Below are positions 26,091 through 34,045 of a stretch of 64,000 nt of DNA, piece by piece. Position numbers and translations under genes: made by a program. The stretch lies in the NCBI RefSeq assembly GCF_009617755.1, contig NZ_BGZH01000001.1, positions 1,426,001 to 1,490,000 of the forward strand. Reading direction: 5' to 3'. Each line of letters begins with the position of its first letter. Positions within the stretch are counted from its first letter, which is position 1. Under the pieces are notes generated by a model, which saw only the letters and a list, made by a program, of their open reading frames with translations, ran no database searches and had not been told where the DNA came from. This stretch comes from Marinobacter salsuginis. Lineage in GTDB: Bacteria; Pseudomonadota; Gammaproteobacteria; Pseudomonadales; Oleiphilaceae.

Positions 26091-26894
26091 ATGAAAGCAG
26101 CTCACTACTGGCACTGTTTTGTAGGTATCCAGACACGGGAATGGCTCCGGTTCTGGCAGCAGCGCACCCGCTTTGCCAGCGCTCTGGTCCGGCCACTCCT
26201 CTGGCTGGTGGTCTTTGCCGCCGGTTTCCGGGCGGTGCTGGGCATTTCCATCATCCCGCCCTATGAAACCTACATCACCTACGAGACCTACATCGCCCCC
26301 GGGCTGTGCGGAATGATCATCCTGTTCAACAGCATGCAGGGTGCCCTGTCCATGGTTTACGACCGGGAACTGGGCAGCATGCGGGTGCTGCTGATGAGTC
26401 CCCTGCCCCGGCCTTTCCTGCTGGTCACCAAACTGCTGGCCATGGGTGTGGTGTCCATCGGGCAGGTGTATGTGTTTTTGCTGTTGGCTCTGCTGGTAGA
26501 TGTGGAGCCGCCGTTGTGGGGCTACCTGGCGGTGTTGCCGGCGCTGATTCTGACCAGCCTGATGCTGGGCGCCCTGGGGCTGCTGATCGCCACGTGGATC
26601 AAGCAGTTGGAGAACTTTGCCGGGGTGATGAACTTTGTCATCTTCCCGATGTTCTTCATGTCTTCGGCGCTCTATCCGCTCTGGCGCATGAACGAGGCCA
26701 GCCCCTGGCTGTACTGGATCTGCCAGTTCAACCCGTTTACCCACGCGGTGGAGGCGATCCGGTTTTCCCTGTATCTGGAGTGGAATCCGATGGCTTATGG
26801 GATTACCGCAGGTGTGACTGTTTTCCTGGCGTTTTTTGCCACAGCCGGCTTTCGTCCGCAACGCACGAAAATACTGGGCGGGAAGCCCGCATAA
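26091..26894 (+). CDS. ABC-2 type permease of the PQQ-associated system (PedC-like)
   Basis: A 267-residue inner-membrane protein with six predicted segments and the ABC-2 exporter hallmark SMVYDRELGSMRVLLMSPLPR. It matches the PedC family found with phenylethanol/alcohol PQQ systems. The segment PPYETYITYETYIAPG contains a short internal repeat (YETYI twice). The gene closes the four-gene run. Possible roles are export of a toxic aldehyde or acid, or of a maturation factor; none is established. Confidence 0.88.
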   Translation: MKAAHYWHCFVGIQTREWLRFWQQRTRFASALVRPLLWLVVFAAGFRAVLGISIIPPYETYITYETYIAPGLCGMIILFNSMQGALSMVYDRELGSMRVLLMSPLPRPFLLVTKLLAMGVVSIGQVYVFLLLALLVDVEPPLWGYLAVLPALILTSLMLGALGLLIATWIKQLENFAGVMNFVIFPMFFMSSALYPLWRMNEASPWLYWICQFNPFTHAVEAIRFSLYLEWNPMAYGITAGVTVFLAFFATAGFRPQRTKILGGKPA

Positions 26895-26919
26895 TGCCCG
26901 AAAGCTGACTTACACGGAT

Positions 26920-27591
26920 TCAGGAGCCGGCCAAATCCAGGCCACGAAGCCTGCCAAGCAGCCCGTCGACCAACCCGGGTTCGCCTACCGAACTATCCCA
27001 CTGTAACTGAGCGGGCTTGCCGTCGAGATACCACAGACGGTTCGCCAGGATCTCCGCATCCCCGCCATCATGGGTAACGCAGATCATCGCCATATCCGGA
27101 TGCGAATCCAGAATCCCGGCTATCAGCGCCTTGAGTTCACCCGCCATGACCGGATCCAGTGACGCAAACGGCTCGTCCAGCAGCAGCAAGTCAGGTTTCA
27201 CGGCCAGGCAACGGGCCAGTGCCGCCCTTCTGGCCATTCCCAGGGAGAGCTGATCCGGCAGGTAATCGCCGTAACCCGACAATCCCACCTGTTGTAACAA
27301 GCCCTTGGCCTCCTCTTCGCTGGCGCCAACCAGCCTCAGATTCGCATCCAGACTTCTCCACGGCAGCAGACGATGCTCCTGGAACAGATAGCCCACCCGA
27401 AGTTTGTCGCGCCCAATAACCGCCTCCTGTGGAACCGATTTGTCGAGACCGGCAATGGCGTTCAGCAGTGTGGTCTTGCCGATACCCGAAGGTCCAAGCA
27501 GGCAGATGCGGTCGCCTCGGTCGATGGTTGCAAACACCTCGCCAAGCACCGGCTGGCCGAAATCACGGCCGGCGATTCTGAGTTCAAGCAT
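26920..27591 (-). CDS. ABC ATPase of an SsuABC/ThiXYZ-type importer
   Basis: A 223-residue ATP-binding subunit: Walker A GPSGIGKTT, Q-loop FQEHRLLPW, Walker B LLLLDEP, H-loop VTHDGGDAE. The signature is LSLGMARR, a variant of LSGGQ seen in some NitT/TauT-type transporters. It is last in a minus-strand run with permease and binding protein and overlaps the permease by eight bases. Its location between two PQQ modules suggests uptake of something needed for alcohol oxidation, but the substrate is not known. Confidence 0.85.
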   Translation of the reverse strand: MLELRIAGRDFGQPVLGEVFATIDRGDRICLLGPSGIGKTTLLNAIAGLDKSVPQEAVIGRDKLRVGYLFQEHRLLPWRSLDANLRLVGASEEEAKGLLQQVGLSGYGDYLPDQLSLGMARRAALARCLAVKPDLLLLDEPFASLDPVMAGELKALIAGILDSHPDMAMICVTHDGGDAEILANRLWYLDGKPAQLQWDSSVGEPGLVDGLLGRLRGLDLAGS

Positions 27592-28360
27592 GGGCCGCCT
27601 CCGGCTGACGCCAGCGGCTGGATCGACGCTCGAGGGGCTGCAGGATGGCCAGTTCGATCAGCTGAACAACGGCTATGAACGCCAGGCTATAGGCCAGAAT
27701 GGCGGCCACGTCGAATACCTGAAACGCCATGTGCAGCTGGAAGCCGACGCCGCTGGAGCGGCCCAACAGTTCCACTACAAGAACAATCTTCCAGATCAGG
27801 GCGAGACCACCCCGGGTGGCGGCCATGAGGTAGGGAAACAGCTGCGGCACCCACACTTCCCGTAATCGTTGCCAGCGGGTGAAACGATATACGGTAGCCA
27901 TCTCTTCCAGCCGGTAGTCGAGGCTGCGGGCGCCTTCGCGAACGGTTACTGCCACGTTGGGCACCTTGTTGATTACGACGGCCATCACGGCCGCCACTTC
28001 CACCAGGCCGAACCAGACATACATAAGGATGATGGTGACCAGCGCCGGCAGGTTGAGTAACAACACCAGCAAGGGATCGAACAGGGCATTGGTGGTTTGT
28101 GAACGGCCCATCACGATGCCGATGGCGGTGCCAATAACCATGGCCAGAATAAAGGCGACCAACACACGGGCGAGGGTCGCGCCCAGATGATTCCAGAGCT
28201 CGCCTGTCGCCGATTCCCGAGCCAGGGTGTCCAGTACACTCAGGGGCGTTGGTAGCAGAGGCGACTGAAGTAGCCAGGCGGTTATCGCCCAGAGCACAAC
28301 AAAAGAGGGCAGAACTATCCAGTAGCTCCATAGCGGCGGGCGGCCGACTCGGCCTTTCAC
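27584..28360 (-). CDS. ABC permease of the SsuC/TauC type
   Basis: A 258-residue permease with about six membrane helices and the EAA loop (MATVYRFTRWQRLREVWVPQLFPYLMAATRGGLAL). It is coupled to the preceding binding-protein gene (four-base overlap) and to the ATPase (eight-base overlap). It is the import channel of the minus-strand ABC system at 26.9-29.4 kb. Confidence 0.87.
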   Translation of the reverse strand: MKGRVGRPPLWSYWIVLPSFVVLWAITAWLLQSPLLPTPLSVLDTLARESATGELWNHLGATLARVLVAFILAMVIGTAIGIVMGRSQTTNALFDPLLVLLLNLPALVTIILMYVWFGLVEVAAVMAVVINKVPNVAVTVREGARSLDYRLEEMATVYRFTRWQRLREVWVPQLFPYLMAATRGGLALIWKIVLVVELLGRSSGVGFQLHMAFQVFDVAAILAYSLAFIAVVQLIELAILQPLERRSSRWRQPEAAHA

Positions 28361-29379
28361 GGCTGGCTCCGGTAAAACAGAGAAGCCGGCATAAGGTTGT
28401 TCGGGTCGGCGCCGGTGAGGGTCATCAAACGCTGCAGGTCCGCGATTCGCTGGTCTGTTTGGGGCGCAGGAGTCCCGGCGACGAAGCCCTCGCGCAATGC
28501 CGTGAAGATGCCATCTTCAGGATTACCCATCAGGGGACGCAAGCGTTGCCAGGGTGATTCACTGTTCGACAGCTCGGCTTTGGCCTGTTGCAGGGAGGCT
28601 GCGAAACCATCAATCAGGGGGCCATGCTCTTGCGCCCAACGTTCTGAAAACACATATCCAAGCACCGGCAGGTTGCGATCCAGGTCAAGCTCAGTGAGCA
28701 GATCGGCCATGCTGAAAGCCGACCGCCAGCCACCCTCACCCCGGAGCCGGGCCGCGAAATGCCAGTAGGTGACGATTACGTCTACCTGTCCCCGCTTTAG
28801 AGCCTGGCTGAGCAGCGGCGGAGCAGCAAACTGGATCTTTGCGGATTCCTCCAGGTCGATGCCCTGCCGCTGCGCGACTTTCTGGAGGAGTATCCAGCCC
28901 TTGCTGTCCGGTCCACCGGCGACGCCGATGCGCTTACCCTGCAGATCTTCCACTGAGCGGATCAAAGAGGATTCATCAACGACGATATCGCCTATCTGGG
29001 ATGAAAACGGAACATAAAGGTAGGGCGTGCCCGCCTGGAACCGGGACTGCGCCCACAGCAGGTCGGCCACAGCGCCATTCACCGAGCCGCTGGTGACCGC
29101 CAGCCGGGAGGCCGGCAGGTTGGCTACCGGTTTCAGGTCCAGCCGGTAGCCATTCTCCCGATCCAATCCCCGATGCAGTATGTGGTCAAGCTCCCAATGG
29201 GCCGTGCCGAACTGCAATACGCTGACGGACAGAACGGGTAGCTCTGAGGCCCTCTCCCCCGCCTGAGCACCACCTGCGAGACTGAAGATAAGGCACACCA
29301 GGGCGGCCACTCCCTTTTTGATCCAGCGATCGGCAAAAGAGGGTTGGGAGACTGGTGTTTTTGTTGGTTGTAGGCACAT
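28357..29379 (-). CDS. ABC periplasmic binding protein, SsuA/TauA/NMT1-like
   Basis: A 340-residue exported protein (hydrophobic segment KGVAALVCLIFSLAGGAQAG) with the NMT1/SsuA fold (GKRIGVAGGPDSKGWILLQKV, SGSVNGAVADLLWAQ, QVDVIVTYWHFAARL). The start at 29379 is chosen because the signal peptide begins near it; the ribosome site is weak. Site 4 of the cluster box lies 33-50 bases upstream, so the operon is probably regulated with the alcohol genes. The ligand is unknown. Confidence 0.83.
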   Translation of the reverse strand: MCLQPTKTPVSQPSFADRWIKKGVAALVCLIFSLAGGAQAGERASELPVLSVSVLQFGTAHWELDHILHRGLDRENGYRLDLKPVANLPASRLAVTSGSVNGAVADLLWAQSRFQAGTPYLYVPFSSQIGDIVVDESSLIRSVEDLQGKRIGVAGGPDSKGWILLQKVAQRQGIDLEESAKIQFAAPPLLSQALKRGQVDVIVTYWHFAARLRGEGGWRSAFSMADLLTELDLDRNLPVLGYVFSERWAQEHGPLIDGFAASLQQAKAELSNSESPWQRLRPLMGNPEDGIFTALREGFVAGTPAPQTDQRIADLQRLMTLTGADPNNLMPASLFYRSQP

Positions 29380-29411
29380 GGCTTCACGATACGAAGCCCA
29401 TAGCCCGGCAA

Positions 29412-29429
29412 GAATAGTACTTTGGTGCC
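29412..29429. promoter_or_regulatory. PQQ-cluster promoter box, site 4
   Basis: GAATAGTACTTTGGTGCC lies in the divergent region between the ABC binding-protein gene (33 bases) and the ErbR-like regulator (120 bases). It is the closest relative of site 3 (15 of 18 identical). Confidence 0.55.
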
Positions 29430-29548
29430 TGTTTTTTGGTGCGATGGTCGCATTCAACCCGAGACCAAGATGGCGTGTAATGAAACCATCACAATAATAA
29501 ACAGAGGATCGGAACCGATTCCGGCGATTCTCTGCACAGGAGGCCGCC

Positions 29549-30343
29549 ATGCTGAACGAGCTCGATGCCGCACTCTCTACCGAAAACTGCCATCATGCTT
29601 CCGAAAACCGCTATCATGATTCGGAAAAGATACCCGATACTGAAAACAAACAGGTAGACCCATCCATGGAGCCGGCTTACAAGATTCTGATTGCCGACGA
29701 CCACCCACTGTTTCGTGAGGCCATCAGCAGTGTTATCGCTTCTGGTTTCGAAGGCAGCGAGATCATTGAAACCGACGATCTGGACAGCGCCCTGGATCTT
29801 ACCCGTGAAAATGACGATCTGGATCTGATCCTGCTGGATCTGAACATGCCGGGCATGCACGGTTTGAACGGCCTGATCACCCTGCGCAACGAAGCCCCGA
29901 CTATTCCCGTGGTGATTGTTTCTGCCGAGGAAGACAAGCAGGTGGTACTGCAGGCCATTACCTATGGAGCCTGCGGCTTCATTACCAAATCCTCGCCCCG
30001 GGCCCAGATGACCGAGGCCATCCAGCAGATTCTGAACGGCAACGTTTACCTGCCCTCGGACATCATCCGAACCGGCAAGGAAAGCAATACTCGCCGTAGT
30101 CGCAATGAAGACAACCCGATTTCACCGGAGCTGCTCAACTCACTGACCCGCCGCCAGCTGCTGGTGCTCGAGCGCATGTCCAAGGGCGAATCCAATAAGC
30201 AGATCGCCTATAACCTGAACATTGCCGAGACCACGGTGAAGGCCCATGTGTCGGCGATACTGCGCAAGCTGGGGGTTCACAACCGGGTGCAGGCGATTCT
30301 GTCTGCCAGTGATGTGGATTTCAGTCAGTATCTGAAGCGGTAG
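29549..30343 (+). CDS. LuxR-type response regulator (ErbR/AgmR/PedR1-like)
   Basis: A 264-residue regulator: receiver domain with phosphoacceptor Asp97 ([12 protein letters not shown]), then LuxR helix-turn-helix ([44 protein letters not shown]). Relatives control ethanol, glycerol and PQQ-dehydrogenase genes in Pseudomonas. A start at 29549 has the best ribosome site in the region (AGGAGG) and gives a 39-residue N-terminal extension containing an imperfect 7-residue tandem repeat ([14 protein letters not shown]). A start at 29666 would give the conventional length. It converges with the hybrid kinase gene, its probable phosphodonor. Confidence 0.88.
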   Translation: MLNELDAALSTENCHHASENRYHDSEKIPDTENKQVDPSMEPAYKILIADDHPLFREAISSVIASGFEGSEIIETDDLDSALDLTRENDDLDLILLDLNMPGMHGLNGLITLRNEAPTIPVVIVSAEEDKQVVLQAITYGACGFITKSSPRAQMTEAIQQILNGNVYLPSDIIRTGKESNTRRSRNEDNPISPELLNSLTRRQLLVLERMSKGESNKQIAYNLNIAETTVKAHVSAILRKLGVHNRVQAILSASDVDFSQYLKR

Positions 30344-30354
30344 GGTGGCGTGTT

Positions 30355-30384
30355 TGTCGGGTTAGGCGCAGCCGTAACCCGACA
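30355..30384. repeat. Dispersed palindromic repeat between convergent genes
   Basis: TGTCGGGTTA-GGCGCAGCCG-TAACCCGACA: a perfect 10-bp stem with GTAGG and CCTAC further out. The same sequence type (GTCGGGTTAGGCGCAGCCGTAACCCGAC) recurs between genes of many unrelated bacteria. It sits 12 bases after the ErbR-like stop and 14 bases from the kinase stop, and could act as a transcription barrier. Confidence 0.7.
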
Positions 30385-30397
30385 CCTACCTCCAATC

Positions 30398-32659
30398 TCA
30401 ACTTCTCAGCAGATGACTCAACGCACTGCGTAACTTCAGGGGCTTCACCGGCTTGTTCATCAACAGGTGCCCGAGTTCCCGGATATGCTGCTTGAGTTCG
30501 TTGGTGTAGTTGGCGGTGATCATCACCACCGGCGCCGGGCATCTCCGGCGGCCATTGATCTCCGCCACCACATCCACCCCGTTTTCATCGTTGTCCAGGT
30601 GATAGTCAGCCAGGATCAGGTCCACCGCACTGCTGGCCGGATCGAGCTGGCGTTCGAGATCCTCCAGGGACACCGCCGTCACCACCTGGCAGTCCCAACC
30701 CTCGAGCAGGGTTTGCATGCCCTGGCAGATCGACTGGTCGTTATCGATCACCCAGATCCGGGCTCCACCCAGACCGCTATCGAAAGACACGGCCCGGTTC
30801 TGGTCGGCCGTCGGTTGCCGGGGCTTCAGTTTGCCCACCGGGACCCGAACACTGAAGACTGACCCCCTGCCCTCGATGGAATTCACCGTCACCTCATGCC
30901 CCAGCATTCGGGAGATTTTGTCCACGATGGCCAGGCCAAGGCCCAGTCCCTTATCGGGTTGTGAGCCTGCCGGTCGGATGCGTTTGAATTCCTGGAAGAT
31001 CTCGGTGAGTTTGTCCTCCGGAATACCGGGGCCGGTATCCCACACCTGCAAAAGCACATGATCCTTTTGCCGTCGAACGCCGAGCAGCACCCGGCCATTG
31101 CCGGTATAGCGGATGGCGTTGGTCAGGAAATTCCGGAGAATTCGCGCCAGCAACTGGGAATCCGACTCCACGATCGCCGAGCTGGCAACAAAGTCCAATT
31201 GCAGGCCCTCCGCTATGGCCATCTGCCGGAACTCCCGGGCGATGTTGTTGAGCAGGTCCCGCAGATCAAAGGCGGTGACATCCGGCTTGATCACGCCAGC
31301 ATCCAGCTTGGAAATATCCACCAGGGTGCCCAGCAGGTTTTCGACATCGTCCAGAGAGGTGCTGACCGACCGAACCAGACCCTCGGCCTTGGGACCGAAC
31401 GACTGTTCCAGCAGTGCACTGGTGAATAACCGTGCGGCATTCAAAGGCTGCAACAAATCGTGGCTGACCGCCGCCAGGAACTTGGTTTTCGAGAGATTGG
31501 CCCGTTCGGCCTCAAGCTTGGCATCCCGAAGCCGGGCCTCCACTGCTGCCCGCTCGGTGATCTCCTGACGTAACTGGCTGTTCAGCCCCGTGAGCGCTGC
31601 AGTGCGCTCCTTCACCCGTCTTTCAAGGTTGTCATAGGCCTGCTCCAGTGCCAGTGCGGTCTTCCGGCGGTCGGTGATGTCCCGGATCAGTACAAAGAAA
31701 CCGATGATGTCGCCCTGCTCATCGAAGTTCGGCACATAGGAGCGCAGCATATGGCGCACCTCACCCTGCTCACCGGTCTCCTCGAATTCGAATGTCACGT
31801 TGTGGCCGTCCATGACATCGAGAATCTGGGGAAGCAGGCGCTGATAGAACTCCGGCGAATGGACCTCGTTGAGCCGTTTACCCAGAGGCGACTCGCCTTT
31901 GCGCCCGTACCAGGAGGCATAGACTTTGTTGCAGAACTGGATGGTCATGTCGGCCCCGATATACGCAATCAGCGCCGGAACATGGTCGGTCACCACCCGG
32001 ATCCAGCGCTCGCTCTCTTCGAGCGCCTTTATCCGGCGGGCCATTTCGCTGTTCTTCACATCGGTGATGTCGGAATAAAGTACGACCAACCCGCCTTCCC
32101 GGGTCGGTCTCTCGGTCACCTGCACCCAGCGGCCGTTGGCAAGCAGGAACACCACGCCCTCAGAATCGGGATGGCTGTGTTCCTCCAATACCAGACCGCA
32201 AGCCACCGCCTGCCGCTTCACGTCTGAAATCCGGGTACCCTGGCCTGGCGCATCAACACCTGCGTGACGCCAGTAACTGCGGAACCGGCTGTTGCTCTGG
32301 ATCAGGCAGTGCTGGTTATCGAACAGCACGAAGCCATCCGCAATACTCTCGATGGCGTCGCTCAGTCTCTGACGGGTGGTTTCGGCTTCTTCCCGGGCGC
32401 GATTCAGGGCCTTGTTGCTGCCCTTGAGCTGTTCCATGGCCTGATTCAAAGCCTCGGTACGCTCGCGAACCTGCTCGGCAAGCACCACCGAGTGCTCGAA
32501 GGCGGCGTAGGGTTCCGGCTTATGGGCCGAACCGGACTCCACCCGGACAATCAGGGCATCACGAATCCGCTTCAGGCGCTCGTTCTCCGCCTCAAGCTCC
32601 GCAATCCGCCGGTCCCGTTCGCCCTCGACGGGTGTTTCAATCTTGTCCGGAACGGACAT
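30398..32659 (-). CDS. Hybrid PAS sensor histidine kinase (ErcS'/NahK/PedS1-like)
   Basis: A 753-residue cytoplasmic hybrid kinase. Order: N-terminal coiled coil (about 10-100), two PAS domains (about 100-205 and 215-335), a coiled coil, HisKA with phosphoacceptor His400 (AAVSHDLLQPLNAARLF), ATPase domain (DTGPGIPEDKL, GLGLGLAIVDK), and a C-terminal receiver with Asp685 (LILADYHLD). It has no membrane segment. In Pseudomonas aeruginosa the equivalent ErcS'/NahK works with the FIST protein NosP and in ethanol-oxidation control. Here the FIST gene precedes it with a 23-base overlap, indicating coupled expression. The ATG at 32659 has a weak ribosome site, consistent with coupling. Confidence 0.88.
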   Translation of the reverse strand: MSVPDKIETPVEGERDRRIAELEAENERLKRIRDALIVRVESGSAHKPEPYAAFEHSVVLAEQVRERTEALNQAMEQLKGSNKALNRAREEAETTRQRLSDAIESIADGFVLFDNQHCLIQSNSRFRSYWRHAGVDAPGQGTRISDVKRQAVACGLVLEEHSHPDSEGVVFLLANGRWVQVTERPTREGGLVVLYSDITDVKNSEMARRIKALEESERWIRVVTDHVPALIAYIGADMTIQFCNKVYASWYGRKGESPLGKRLNEVHSPEFYQRLLPQILDVMDGHNVTFEFEETGEQGEVRHMLRSYVPNFDEQGDIIGFFVLIRDITDRRKTALALEQAYDNLERRVKERTAALTGLNSQLRQEITERAAVEARLRDAKLEAERANLSKTKFLAAVSHDLLQPLNAARLFTSALLEQSFGPKAEGLVRSVSTSLDDVENLLGTLVDISKLDAGVIKPDVTAFDLRDLLNNIAREFRQMAIAEGLQLDFVASSAIVESDSQLLARILRNFLTNAIRYTGNGRVLLGVRRQKDHVLLQVWDTGPGIPEDKLTEIFQEFKRIRPAGSQPDKGLGLGLAIVDKISRMLGHEVTVNSIEGRGSVFSVRVPVGKLKPRQPTADQNRAVSFDSGLGGARIWVIDNDQSICQGMQTLLEGWDCQVVTAVSLEDLERQLDPASSAVDLILADYHLDNDENGVDVVAEINGRRRCPAPVVMITANYTNELKQHIRELGHLLMNKPVKPLKLRSALSHLLRS

Positions 32660-33917
32660 CAGGCTGGCCAATGACCACCCCCGTAAACGTCTGGTTGATG
32701 TGCATGCCGTCAAATTGCTCGCCGTAGGTATTAAAGCCAATCACATTGTGGTGGCGGAGGAACTCCGAGACCGCCTCCACCTCGCCGGTCAGCTCTGCCT
32801 CCAGGCGCCTCAGAAAGCAGTCGCAGCCGATAGTGACCAGGGGCGGCCCGACGACCTTCTCCGCCGCCTCGATCTGCGTGCGAACGCTGTCCAGCAGGGA
32901 TTCCGGCTCCATGGCCGTCATCACAATTCCGGTTTCCACGGCGCAATAGAAGGTCAGACTCTTGTCCGGGTTCACCCGCTGCACCGAGCGGACAAAATAG
33001 TGGCCGCCGATTTTTACCCCCATGGGCCGCAGCGCGAACACCTTGCGATCCAGGGCATCAACATCTACACCTACCGCCCGGGCATAGGCATCGGCCGCCG
33101 GCTCGGCATTGAGCTCGTACACCGTGCGGCTTTCCGCGCAGGCGTCCGTCACTACCAGCTTTTCACGACGCTCAACCATGTGGTGTGTGGAAAACACCCG
33201 GAAATCCAATGGCGTGTTCACCAGCAATACCGTGGCGGCTCCGGTATGGAACTCGCCATCAAAAAACACATGGGTGTTGGCCAGGCGTTCATCGTCGCCG
33301 GCGGAACCGCCAAACTGGGGAATGCTGCCAAGGGCCGAGTTGAGCGTTGCCAGCACCAGCTCTTCACGGCTGGACAGGCCGTCCAGCAGCGTGATGGCAA
33401 AGGTGTTGCCCTTGACCGGTGCCAGCCTGGCATCCCGGCAAGTCGAAAGCAGGCCGTCGATCACGCCCTGGGCATCCTGCAGGGTGAACCGGTCCAGTTC
33501 GCGGATCAGCTCACAGTCGATGGCGAAATAGCGGCGGTCGAATCCGATGGCGGTGATGCATCCACGCCCATAGCCCTCCGGGGTGATCTCCCCGGCGGAG
33601 GTGCAGCCGCAGACGCGCACGCCCGGAAAGCTGTGTTCAAGGGCACTACCAAGTCGACCCAGGTCGTACTCCGCTGAACAGAAGAACAGCACACAGCCAA
33701 GGTGCTCGTGGCTGAGCTGGCTGGCGAGATTGGTGGCGGCCAACATCGGATCGCGAACACTGGAGCTCGCTACCCGGACCGCGGGCAGGGTCGTCGCTGG
33801 CTTCATAAACGCAGATCCCGAGAACGGATGACTTTTCACCGATTCTACGGCATCCGTAAACGCAGCCAATGCGACTTCAGTGCTTTTAATGGGCGCGCCA
33901 AAATGATCGTAAGCCAT
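32637..33917 (-). CDS. FIST-domain sensory protein (NosP-like)
   Basis: A 426-residue protein with FIST N (about 60-260; CGCTSAGEITPEGYGRGCITAIGF, GGSAGDDERLANTHVFFDGEF) and FIST C (about 260-410; NAEPAADAYARAVGV, GCDCFLRRLE, NVIGFNTYGEQFDGMHINQTFTGVVIG). NosP proteins of this architecture bind haem and nitric oxide and regulate the partner kinase. Because the gene overlaps the hybrid kinase by 23 bases, the same pairing is likely here. Haem binding cannot be confirmed from sequence alone. ATG 33917 lies behind AGGAGG at somewhat long spacing. Confidence 0.85.
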   Translation of the reverse strand: MAYDHFGAPIKSTEVALAAFTDAVESVKSHPFSGSAFMKPATTLPAVRVASSSVRDPMLAATNLASQLSHEHLGCVLFFCSAEYDLGRLGSALEHSFPGVRVCGCTSAGEITPEGYGRGCITAIGFDRRYFAIDCELIRELDRFTLQDAQGVIDGLLSTCRDARLAPVKGNTFAITLLDGLSSREELVLATLNSALGSIPQFGGSAGDDERLANTHVFFDGEFHTGAATVLLVNTPLDFRVFSTHHMVERREKLVVTDACAESRTVYELNAEPAADAYARAVGVDVDALDRKVFALRPMGVKIGGHYFVRSVQRVNPDKSLTFYCAVETGIVMTAMEPESLLDSVRTQIEAAEKVVGPPLVTIGCDCFLRRLEAELTGEVEAVSEFLRHHNVIGFNTYGEQFDGMHINQTFTGVVIGQPDVRSGQD

Positions 33918-34045
33918 TGATTAAACTGCCTCCTGAATCAATGTCTGATGGCGCTGCCGGTTTCCCTTCAGGCAAACCGGCACTTTAGTCTTAGACAAAC
34001 CGGTGCCGCGGGCGGCCTCCTGCCACCCGCAACGCCGGACAAGGC

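Noticed and set aside
26240..26310. Repeated YETYI in the ABC-2 permease as a recent duplication
   Set aside because: The two copies differ in codons and the family commonly has a Tyr-rich segment at this place, so it is probably ancestral.
33956..33981. Stem GCCGGTTT/AAACCGGC as terminator of the porin gene
   Set aside because: No T-run follows on the minus strand, so an intrinsic terminator cannot be supported, although the hairpin is real.
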